Part shown: positions 1 through 5,942 of the stretch, one piece after another
Layout of the letters: every line of letters starts with the position of its first letter
How positions within the stretch are numbered: the first letter of the stretch is position 1
Assembly (NCBI GenBank): GCA_947175375.1
Contig: CAMWMT010000140.1
Location: 1-6,992 of the forward strand
Length of the DNA: 6,992 nt
Reading direction: 5' to 3'
From: an uncultured Clostridiaceae bacterium
GTDB taxonomy: Bacteria; Bacillota; Clostridia; Lachnospirales; Lachnospiraceae
The notes under the pieces: generated by a model
The model's input: only the letters and a program-made list of their open reading frames with translations
Database searches by the model: none
Told to the model about the DNA's origin: nothing
Translations under genes and position numbers: made by a program

Positions 1-1765
1 TCTCATATCCTTCTTTTTTAAATGCCCAGGTACAGTGTACGGAGCAGAAATCAAACTCGATTCCCTGCCCGATGCGGATCGGACCGGAACCCAGGATCAG
101 GACCTTTTTCCTGTCATTGGTCTTCTGTACCTCATTTTCACCACCAAAGACCGAATAATAATAAGGCGTCCGGGCTTCAAATTCTGCCGCGCAGGTATCT
201 ACCATCTGGTAGACCGCTTTGATCCCATACTCCTCTCTCATACCGTGAATCTGTGTTTCCTTTCTGCCGGTCAGATCTGCGATCACACGGTCGGGAAATT
301 CCATCCTCTTGGCTTCTGCAAGAAGCTCCGGCGTCAGAGGCGCCCGCTTCAGTATCTGCTCCATCTCCACCAGCCGCGCAATCTTGTCAATGAACCACGG
401 ATCGATCTTTGTGACCGCATGGATCCGTTCACAGGAGATGCCTCGCCGAATCGCTTCTGCAATCTTCCATATCCGCCGGTCATCCACAAGCGCCAGTTCG
501 TCGAGCAGCGCTTCCTCTGAAAACTGTGAGTAATCATAAGACATCAGGCTGTCCACATGCTGCTCCAGGGAACGGATCGCCTTCATCAGGGCTCCTTCAA
601 AATTATCACAGATGCTCATGACCTCCCCGGTCGCCTTCATCTGTGTGGTCAACGTATGTTTTGCACGGATAAACTTATCAAAGGGCAGTCTCGGGATCTT
701 AACCACACAATAGTCCAGCATCGGTTCGAAGCTGGCATATGTTTTCTGGGTAACGGCATTTTTAATCTCGTCCAGTGTGTATCCAAGGGCGATCTTAGCT
801 GCCACCTTTGCAATGGGATATCCGGTCGCTTTGGAAGCCAAGGCAGATGACCGGCTGACTCTGGGATTGACTTCGATCACACAGTATTCAAAGGAATGCG
901 GGTTCAGAGCATACTGTACATTGCAGCCTCCCGTAATCTTTAACTCATTGATGATATGGAACGCAGAGGTCCGCAGCATCTGGTACTCCCTGTCTCCCAG
1001 CGTCTGGGAAGGGGCGACCACAATACTGTCTCCCGTATGGACGCCGACCGGGTCCATGTTTTCCATATTGCAGACAGTAATGCAACTTCCGCTGCTGTCA
1101 CGCATAACCTCATATTCGATTTCTTTCCATCCGGCGATACACCGCTCCACCAATACCTGATGGGTGCGGGAGAGCCGCAGTCCGTTTTCCAGAATCCGGA
1201 TCATCTGTTCTCTGTCATGGGCAATGCCTCCGCCGCTTCCACCAAGTGTATAGGCAGGACGAAGCACGACCGGATAACCGATGCTTTCTGCAAAACTCAC
1301 ACCGTCTTCGACATTCTCCACCACCAGAGATGGTGCGCAGGGCTCCCCGATCTTTTCCATGGCAGTCTTGAACGCCAGCCGGTCTTCTGCCTTTTTGATC
1401 GTCTCAGGTGTGGTTCCGATGAGATTTACCTGATTTTCACGCAAGAATCCTTTCTCTTCCAGCTCCATCGCCAGATTCAGGGCTGCCTGTCCGCCCAGCG
1501 TGGGAAGAAGGCTGTCCGGATGTTCTTTCAGGATCAGCTGTTCCACGACTTCCGCAGTCAGCGGTTCGATATACACATGGTCCGCGATATCCTTATCCGT
1601 CATGATCGTAGCCGGATTAGAATTCAGGAGTACGACTTCGATTCCTTCTTCTTTCAGAGCGCGGCAGGCCTGAGTGCCCGCATAATCAAATTCCGCTGCC
1701 TGGCCGATCACGATGGGACCGGAGCCTATCACCAGCGTTTTCCGAATGGATTCATTCTTGGGCAT
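1..1765 (-). CDS. carB: Carbamoyl phosphate synthetase large subunit, 3' end cut by window edge
   Basis: Large subunit of cytosolic carbamoyl phosphate synthetase. It uses two ATP, bicarbonate and ammonia channelled from CarA to make carbamoyl phosphate for pyrimidine and arginine synthesis. My translation of the minus strand is open from ATG at 1765 to base 1, giving 588 codons of the usual roughly 1060-1075; the rest lies beyond the left edge. Seen near the N-terminus are SGPIVIGQAAEFDYAGTQAC, then NSNPATIMTD, PTLGGQAALN, the ATP-grasp loop RPAYTLGGSGGGIA (about residue 170) and EVNPRVSRSSALASKATGYP (about 295). This is the complete carboxyphosphate half plus the oligomerisation region. The last residues, GSGPIRIGQGIEFDF, repeat the first motif and mark the start of the second (carbamate) half, the family's internal duplication. 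The start overlaps the carA stop (TAATG) behind GAGGAG, so translation is probably coupled to carA. No damage is seen. Confidence 0.97.
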   Translation of the reverse strand, partial: MPKNESIRKTLVIGSGPIVIGQAAEFDYAGTQACRALKEEGIEVVLLNSNPATIMTDKDIADHVYIEPLTAEVVEQLILKEHPDSLLPTLGGQAALNLAMELEEKGFLRENQVNLIGTTPETIKKAEDRLAFKTAMEKIGEPCAPSLVVENVEDGVSFAESIGYPVVLRPAYTLGGSGGGIAHDREQMIRILENGLRLSRTHQVLVERCIAGWKEIEYEVMRDSSGSCITVCNMENMDPVGVHTGDSIVVAPSQTLGDREYQMLRTSAFHIINELKITGGCNVQYALNPHSFEYCVIEVNPRVSRSSALASKATGYPIAKVAAKIALGYTLDEIKNAVTQKTYASFEPMLDYCVVKIPRLPFDKFIRAKHTLTTQMKATGEVMSICDNFEGALMKAIRSLEQHVDSLMSYDYSQFSEEALLDELALVDDRRIWKIAEAIRRGISCERIHAVTKIDPWFIDKIARLVEMEQILKRAPLTPELLAEAKRMEFPDRVIADLTGRKETQIHGMREEYGIKAVYQMVDTCAAEFEARTPYYYSVFGGENEVQKTNDRKKVLILGSGPIRIGQGIEFDFCSVHCTWAFKKEGYE

Positions 1766-2835
1766 TATCTCACTCCTCTCATCATATCCAGAAACCGGTC
1801 AAACAGCCACGCAAGGTCCTGTGGACCCGGACTGGCCTCCGGATGGAACTGCACGGTAAATATTTTCTTATTTATATAGGTAAGTCCTTCATTTGTCCCG
1901 TCGTTGACATTGACAAATGCTTCTTTCGCTATGGACGGGTCCATACTCCCGGCATCCACCGCATATCCGTGATTCTGGGAAGAGATGTAGACCCGATGAT
2001 CCTTCAGATCCTTTACCGGATGGTTCCCTCCCCTGTGTCCGTATTTTAATCGGTAGGTCTTTGCTCCGTTGGCCAGAGCCATGAGCTGATGTCCCAGACA
2101 GATCGCAAAGATCGGGATATCTGAATCATACAGCTTTCTGATCTCCTGAACGATCGCGGGGCACGTAGACGGATCTCCGGGGCCGTTGGACAGCATAATG
2201 CCGTCCGGATGCATGCCGAGAATCGTATCCGCAGATGTGTCAGCCGGATAGACGGTCACCTGGCATCCCCGACGGTTCAGGGATCTGGCAATATTATCCT
2301 TGGCTCCAAGGTCCATCAGAGCGACTTTGGGGCCATCTCCTTCCAATATAAAGGCTTCCCGGCAGGTTGTTTCCATGACCACATCACCAACGGTATATTT
2401 TTTCAGTTCGGGAAGTATTCGATGGAGATCATAATGCTCGTCGGTAGTGATCAGACCGTTCATAGTGCCCTTCTCTCTTAGGATCTTCGTCAGAGCCCGG
2501 GTGTCAATCCCTTCGATCCCGGTAATACCTTCCTGCTCCAGCAGTTCCTGCATTGTGCCTTCACACCGGAAATTACTTGGCGTCTGCGAGAGTTCTCTTA
2601 CGATCAACCCCCTGACCCATATCTTTCGGGATTCCCTGTCCGGCGTTACTCCATAATTACCGATCAGAGGATAGGTCATACAGACCGCCTGCCCTGCATA
2701 GGACGGGTCTGTCAGTATTTCCAGATAACCGGTCATGGATGTGTTAAATACGATCTCACTGACTGCGTCTTCTCCAGTCCCGATGCTTTTTCCGGTAAAC
2801 ACCGTGCCGTCTTCCAGGATGAGAAATGCCTTCAT
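1765..2835 (-). CDS. carA: Carbamoyl phosphate synthetase small (glutaminase) subunit
   Basis: Complete 356-residue small subunit, close to the usual 350-385. It hydrolyses glutamine and passes ammonia to CarB. Residues 1-150 are the CPSase small-chain domain (MKAFLILEDGTVFTG, then NTSMTGYLEILTDPSYAGQ). From about 170 it is a class I glutamine amidotransferase with LSNGPGDP at 215-222, nucleophile Cys246 in FAICLGHQL, NHGYAVD at 288-294 and the His331/Glu333 pair in HPEASPGP. The full Cys-His-Glu triad is therefore present and an active glutaminase is expected. The ATG at 2835 has AGGTGG about six bases upstream. It follows asnB by 27 bases and its TAA shares one base with the carB ATG, so the three genes should be cotranscribed. 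No separate promoter or pyrimidine (PyrR-type) attenuator fits in the 27-base gap. Confidence 0.97.
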   Translation of the reverse strand: MKAFLILEDGTVFTGKSIGTGEDAVSEIVFNTSMTGYLEILTDPSYAGQAVCMTYPLIGNYGVTPDRESRKIWVRGLIVRELSQTPSNFRCEGTMQELLEQEGITGIEGIDTRALTKILREKGTMNGLITTDEHYDLHRILPELKKYTVGDVVMETTCREAFILEGDGPKVALMDLGAKDNIARSLNRRGCQVTVYPADTSADTILGMHPDGIMLSNGPGDPSTCPAIVQEIRKLYDSDIPIFAICLGHQLMALANGAKTYRLKYGHRGGNHPVKDLKDHRVYISSQNHGYAVDAGSMDPSIAKEAFVNVNDGTNEGLTYINKKIFTVQFHPEASPGPQDLAWLFDRFLDMMRGVR

Positions 2836-2862
2836 ATGTCCACCTGCTTTCTTCTCTTCTGA

Positions 2863-4443
2863 CTATTCTCCGCTTGCCCCATAGTTTGCCAGAACACGCG
2901 CGGAAGGATCATCCACATCACAGCCTTCCCATTCCCTGTTCGGCATCCAGAAATCTACGATCATCTCACCCTGTCCCGGATAATATTCCTCAAAGATCTC
3001 CCGATAGAGCAGGGATTCCTTTGTAAAGGGACGTGCATGAGAATATTTCCGGCATTTTTCTTCATATTCTTCCTCTGTATAATAACCATCCGCGTATTCT
3101 TTCAGATAATCCACCATGGAATGGCCGACTGCGTCTGAGAAAGCCGCTTTTTCGCGCCACAGGATCTCGTCCGGCAGGTAATCCCCGTCCTCAAACGCAT
3201 GGCGGAGCAGGTCCTTCCCTTTCTGATAGACATTCATCTTCTTCTGAGGATCGACTGCCATCACATAGCGCACAAAATCCAGATCGCCGAACGGAACTCT
3301 CGCTTCCAGAGAGTTGACCGATATACAGCGATCTGCCCGAAGTACATCATACATATGTAATTCTCTGATTCTCTTTTCGGATTCTTTTTGAAATTCTACG
3401 GCAGACGGCGCAAAATCCGTATATTTGTAACCGAACAGTTCATCTGAGATCTCCCCGGTCAGCAATACACGGATATCTGTCCGCTCATGAATGGCTTTAC
3501 AGACAAGATACATCCCGATGCTTGCACGGATCGTTGTAATATCAAAAGTGCCAAGAAGTTCGACCACGTCGCGGAGCGCTTCCAGTACGTCCTCCTTCGT
3601 GATGATGACTTCTGTATGTTCGCTTCCTATATAATCTGCCACCTGCTTTGCGTATTTCAGGTCAATGGCATCTTCACTCATGCCAATTGCAAATGTGCGG
3701 ATCGGTTCCTCACTTTTCTTTGCCGCCACGGCGCAGACAAGGGAAGAATCCAGCCCACCTGACAGAAGGAACCCAACCTTCGCGTCCGCCACAAGTCTTT
3801 TTTCAATGCCTGCGGTCAGTTTTTCCCGAATCTTCCGGCACACTGTCTCCAGGTCGTCCTGGCATACCGCGTCTGTCTTCGCGATATCACAGTAGCAGAT
3901 AAAGGATCCATCCTTATAATAATGTCCCGGCGGGAACGGCATGATCCTGCTGCACAGCCCCACGAGGTTTTTGGCTTCACTAGCAAATACGATCACGCCC
4001 TCCGGATCATATCCATAGTAGAGCGGGCGTATCCCGATGGGATCTCTTGCTGCTATGTACTCCTGTGTCTTCCCATCGTAGATGATACAGGCAAATTCCG
4101 CATCCAGCATCCGAAACATATCCGTGCCGTATTCCTCATACAGAGGTAGCAGGATCTCACAGTCCGAATCACTTTCAAATGTATATTTCTGTAACAGGGT
4201 CTGTTTCAGCTTTTCAAATCCGTAGATCTCACCATTACATACCACATAATTTCCATTCAAGGCGAAGGGCTGCATCCCCGATGGGGTAAGCCCCATAATT
4301 GCAAGTCTATGAAATCCAAGAAGTCCTTTTCCGGTATCCACGATCCGGCTGTCATCCGGTCCTCTGGAAATGGTCCTCTGGAAACCTTTCTCAAATGCTT
4401 CCATCGTAGCACTGCTATCACAGTATCCCATTATAGAACACAT
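2863..4443 (-). CDS. asnB: Asparagine synthetase, glutamine-hydrolysing (AsnB type)
   Basis: ATP-dependent conversion of aspartate and glutamine to asparagine and glutamate, in the cytosol. I set the start at ATG 4443, not at an upstream in-frame codon at 4467, because GGAGGAG sits seven bases before it and because this start gives Met-Cys. Class II amidotransferases need Cys as residue 1 after Met removal. The protein is 526 residues (E. coli AsnB is about 554). Residues 1-200 are the glutaminase domain: Cys2, Arg46 in FHRLAI, NGEIY at 70-74 and Asp94. The synthetase domain has the PPi loop SGGLDSS at 228-234, GEISDELFGY at 330-339 and WREKAAFSDAVG at 429-440, whose Lys matches a conserved lysine of the family. 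GEISDELFGY differs from the common GEGSDELFGGY, but the acidic residues are kept. It is the first gene of asnB-carA-carB and is preceded by a promoter and terminator leader. A related asparagine-synthase-like amidotransferase is possible but less likely. Confidence 0.93.
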   Translation of the reverse strand: MCSIMGYCDSSATMEAFEKGFQRTISRGPDDSRIVDTGKGLLGFHRLAIMGLTPSGMQPFALNGNYVVCNGEIYGFEKLKQTLLQKYTFESDSDCEILLPLYEEYGTDMFRMLDAEFACIIYDGKTQEYIAARDPIGIRPLYYGYDPEGVIVFASEAKNLVGLCSRIMPFPPGHYYKDGSFICYCDIAKTDAVCQDDLETVCRKIREKLTAGIEKRLVADAKVGFLLSGGLDSSLVCAVAAKKSEEPIRTFAIGMSEDAIDLKYAKQVADYIGSEHTEVIITKEDVLEALRDVVELLGTFDITTIRASIGMYLVCKAIHERTDIRVLLTGEISDELFGYKYTDFAPSAVEFQKESEKRIRELHMYDVLRADRCISVNSLEARVPFGDLDFVRYVMAVDPQKKMNVYQKGKDLLRHAFEDGDYLPDEILWREKAAFSDAVGHSMVDYLKEYADGYYTEEEYEEKCRKYSHARPFTKESLLYREIFEEYYPGQGEMIVDFWMPNREWEGCDVDDPSARVLANYGASGE

Positions 4444-4450
4444 AATAAAG

Positions 4451-4457
4451 CTCCTCC
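4451..4457 (-). promoter_or_regulatory. Ribosome binding site of asnB
   Basis: GGAGGAG lies seven bases before ATG 4443. It decides the start, because the longer reading frame would place this site inside the coding region and would bury the catalytic Cys. Confidence 0.85.
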
Positions 4458-4496
4458 ATATTGTCAAATTTTGCAGTTATCCTGTCTGTTGGGCAC

Positions 4497-4540
4497 AAAA
4501 AAAGACACCTTCCACGTAAAAATACATGAAAGACGCCTTT
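4497..4540 (-). terminator. Intrinsic terminator in the asnB leader (attenuator)
   Basis: On the minus strand, bases 4540-4523 pair with 4518-4501 along all 18 positions (G-U pairs included) around a TTTT loop at 4522-4519. The 3' arm ends in a run of seven T (4503-4497), of which four lie beyond the stem. It lies about 10 bases downstream of the predicted transcription start and 53 bases upstream of the asnB start codon. It therefore sits between promoter and gene, as an attenuator would. It could also stop readthrough from the upstream oxidoreductase gene. On the plus strand the same hairpin is followed only by TTTGTCTG, so termination in that direction should be weak. Confidence 0.88.
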
Positions 4541-4544
4541 GTCT
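4531..4544 (-). promoter_or_regulatory. Hexaloop hairpin overlapping terminator, possible antiterminator
   Basis: The minus strand reads AGAC-AAAGGC-GUCU, a 4-bp stem closing a six-base loop with A at position 1 and G at position 4. Ten of its bases (4531-4540) belong to the 5' arm of the terminator, so the two structures exclude each other. Known ANTAR-domain regulators such as NasR and EutV bind hexaloop hairpins with A1 and G4 that overlap the terminator in this way, but they need two in tandem. Only one is visible here between the predicted start of transcription and the terminator. The structure is seen; the function is inferred. Confidence 0.4.
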
Positions 4545-4556
4545 GTTCCGTTTTGC

Positions 4557-4585
4557 ATTGTACGCCTGATCAGATTATTTGTCAA
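4557..4585 (-). promoter_or_regulatory. Sigma-A type promoter of the asnB-carAB operon
   Basis: A perfect -35 TTGACA (4585-4580), a 17-bp spacer and -10 TACAAT (4562-4557, five of six consensus) predict transcription from about base 4550. The -35 is flanked by an inverted repeat (CAGAT at 4592-4588 and ATCTG at 4575-4571, minus-strand reading), and the spacer holds the palindrome CTGATCAG (4566-4573). Either could be an operator. Confidence 0.82.
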
Positions 4586-4645
4586 GTATCTGGTAAAAAA
4601 TCTTTGCTGTTTTTCTATTGTCCCGAAGGCACCATTACTTTCCCA

Positions 4646-4685
4646 GGCGCACGCGCCCGTCCGCGGCTGGCTTACGCATGTAAGC
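4646..4685. other. GC-rich patch with two small inverted repeats
   Basis: In an otherwise moderate-GC gap, 4646-4670 is strongly GC-rich. It contains GGCGC-AC-GCGCC (4646-4657) and CCGCGG, and is followed by GCTTAC-GCAT-GTAAGC (4670-4685), a 6-bp stem with a four-base loop. No T run follows on either strand, so these are not terminators. They overlap the end of the decayed fragment and may mark its break point, or be part of an RNA structure. No function is assigned. Confidence 0.35.
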
Positions 4686-4845
4686 TTATTGGTCGTACCA
4701 AGCGTCTTATTCACAAAAGAAATCAATCCTGATTTATCCACATAAAGACCTCTTCTGACATCTATGCGAACAGTTCGATATCCTCCTTGCTTTTACCTCT
4801 GTTCGCCCGGTACTTTATTATAAAAACAGGTCTCCGTAAACTATA
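4661..4845 (-). pseudogene. Decayed N-terminal fragment of an AAA-ATPase-like (PF09820-type) protein
   Basis: From 4741 to 4661 one minus-strand frame reads VDKSGLISFVN, then TLGTTNKL and TCVSQPR. This matches the N-terminal segment I know from the Clostridia/Bacteroidetes AAA-ATPase-like family (typically YVDKTGLI, then VSRPRRFGKS), which is often fused to a PD-(D/E)XK-like nuclease domain. Just where the Walker A RRFGKS should follow, the frame reads TGACAWE instead and similarity ends. Upstream, the neighbouring frame reads KEDIELFA, stop, MSEEVF; adding a single T near 4744-4749 would join it to YVDKSGL. So at least one stop, one probable frameshift and loss of nearly the whole protein are seen. 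The open stretch of this frame begins at about 4845, just after a TAA and close to the end of the oxidoreductase gene. Family assignment is from memory of the motif, without a search. Functional translation is unlikely. Confidence 0.5.
4746..4833. repeat. Nested inverted repeats downstream of the oxidoreductase gene
   Basis: GCGAACAG (4766-4773) is the exact complement of CTGTTCGC (4799-4806), enclosing 25 bases. An outer pair, AGACCT (4746-4751) and AGGTCT (4828-4833), is compatible with the same fold. There is no U run, so it is a poor terminator. It may be an mRNA 3' structure or chance within the decayed coding fragment. Confidence 0.3.
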
Positions 4846-4865
4846 TTACACCATTTCCCGTGCCA

Positions 4866-5747
4866 TCACTTCTTCTCCTGGGTATAGCGATGCACTTTGC
4901 GACTTCTGTCTTTCTGCACACCTCTGGCATATTGAATCTCCGGGTATCCAAACCCGACAATCAGCTTCATGTAATGATCTGACGGTATCCCCAGCATTGC
5001 TCTTGCTTTCGAAGAGAGTTCCTGCAGGACATCCGACGGATAGCTCATAATAACCGTTCCAAGACCAAAGGCATTTGCAAGCAGTTCAAAATAAGTGGTT
5101 GCTATGTTGCAGTTGACCTTAGAATCCTCTGCCCATTTACCTGTACATTTCTCATGTGCGATAAAAAGATGAGGTGCACCGCAAAACAGCAGGTCATCTT
5201 TCCGGACTGCCTTTTCCGACTGTTTCATCTTCGTATAATAAAAATCGCTGAAACTCGATGTATAGATATGTTTCTTAGCAGCATCCTCCATGTCAGAATA
5301 CGCAATCTTCCATATCTGTTTTACCCTGTCCTTATCATCAATCACCGTATATTCCACACCACAGGAATTACCGCCGGTTGGCGCAGATGCCATTGCATTC
5401 AAAATTCTGCTTATGATTTCCGGATCAACATTTTTGTCCAGGTACCTTCTACATGAGCGCCTGTTTACAACAAGTTGTTCCATATAAGTACCCATTTCAG
5501 GTGGCGGCGGCAACAAGGAGTTTTCCGGCTTTTTGTCAAAAATCGAGATGGCACCTGCTGGACAAACTGTCAGGCAATGTTCACATCTCCAGCAACCTCT
5601 CCAACCATATCTTTCAAACTCTTTGATTTCCGGATAACCATCCTGGCCATATTTGATTACCATGCCTGAGCATACATTGATACATTTCCCGCACCGAATG
5701 CATTTGGATTTATCCACAGTAAAATGTGTTTTCTGTTCTGTTCCCAT
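4866..5747 (-). CDS. Ferredoxin-nitroreductase fusion oxidoreductase
   Basis: A 293-residue cytosolic redox protein. Residues 10-65 are a two-cluster ferredoxin domain with CIRCGKCINVC (Cys16, 19, 22, 26) and CWRCEHCLTVCP (Cys52, 55, 58, 62), enough for two [4Fe-4S] clusters. After a proline-rich linker (LLPPPPE) a nitroreductase-like FMN domain runs from about residue 90 to the end. It opens with NRRSCRRYLDKNVDPEII, continues with APTGGNS and ends with MLGIPSDHYMKLIVGFGYPE. Electrons probably pass from the Fe-S clusters to FMN; the substrate cannot be told, and the nitro-group activity implied by the name is not proven. I chose ATG 5747 because AGGGAG lies six bases upstream; an in-frame TTG at 5777 would add ten residues. 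It lies 195 bases after the radical SAM gene and may have its own promoter. No clear terminator follows before the asnB leader. Confidence 0.9.
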   Translation of the reverse strand: MGTEQKTHFTVDKSKCIRCGKCINVCSGMVIKYGQDGYPEIKEFERYGWRGCWRCEHCLTVCPAGAISIFDKKPENSLLPPPPEMGTYMEQLVVNRRSCRRYLDKNVDPEIISRILNAMASAPTGGNSCGVEYTVIDDKDRVKQIWKIAYSDMEDAAKKHIYTSSFSDFYYTKMKQSEKAVRKDDLLFCGAPHLFIAHEKCTGKWAEDSKVNCNIATTYFELLANAFGLGTVIMSYPSDVLQELSSKARAMLGIPSDHYMKLIVGFGYPEIQYARGVQKDRSRKVHRYTQEKK

Positions 5748-5753
5748 AAAATT

Positions 5754-5759
5754 CTCCCT
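5754..5759 (-). promoter_or_regulatory. Ribosome binding site of the ferredoxin-nitroreductase gene
   Basis: AGGGAG lies six bases before ATG 5747. It favours this start over the in-frame TTG at 5777, whose GGGAGGG lies only about three bases upstream of it. Confidence 0.65.
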
Positions 5760-5873
5760 TTCTCCAAAGTACCGCAATTTCCCTCCCGAATCCCGTCCGA
5801 TCCGTTGCTATACCCTAACGGCGGGTTCATGGGGTTTGGCATCTGTCCGACAATCACTATATCTGCATTTGAC

Positions 5874-5902
5874 ATTATACCAGTTCTCCTTCGCTATCTC
5901 CA
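5874..5902 (-). promoter_or_regulatory. Possible extended -10 promoter for the ferredoxin-nitroreductase gene
   Basis: TGGTATAAT is a perfect extended -10 (TGnTATAAT; hexamer at 5879-5874). At 17 bp upstream lies TGGAGA (5902-5897), four of six -35 bases. It would give a leader of about 120 bases. The rest of the gap (5748-5942) holds no gene I can support: a 72-codon frame starts inside this -10 but overlaps the oxidoreductase gene out of frame. Confidence 0.45.
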
Positions 5903-5942
5903 GTATATACTTTTTTGTAACAAATATTTTTCCGGTAATTCC

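Noticed and set aside
956..1879. A 307-codon open frame on the plus strand
   Set aside because: It lies antisense to the conserved carB coding sequence and has no recognisable motifs; it is a shadow of carB codon bias.
2836..2862. A pyrimidine (PyrR-type) attenuator or separate promoter before carA
   Set aside because: The gap is only 27 bases and holds little beyond the carA ribosome binding site.
3033..3902. Several plus-strand frames of 75-95 codons across asnB
   Set aside because: All are antisense to conserved asnB sequence, with no ribosome site or motif support.
4444..4467. An eight-residue N-terminal extension of AsnB
   Set aside because: It would bury the catalytic Cys that must become residue 1, and it covers the GGAGGAG ribosome site.
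4418..4741. A 107-codon minus-strand frame from GTG 4741 into asnB
   Set aside because: Only its first 27 codons look protein-like (the ATPase remnant). The rest crosses the asnB promoter, the terminator and the asnB start in another frame.
4444..4865. A T-box or other known riboswitch controlling asnB
   Set aside because: I find no T-box sequence (GGTGG-ACCGCG type) and no aptamer core that I recognise, and there is almost no RNA between the predicted start and the terminator.
5657..5875. A 72-codon frame before the ferredoxin-nitroreductase gene
   Set aside because: Its start coincides with a perfect extended -10 and its second half is a shifted reading of the ferredoxin Cys region. The protein is not recognisable.
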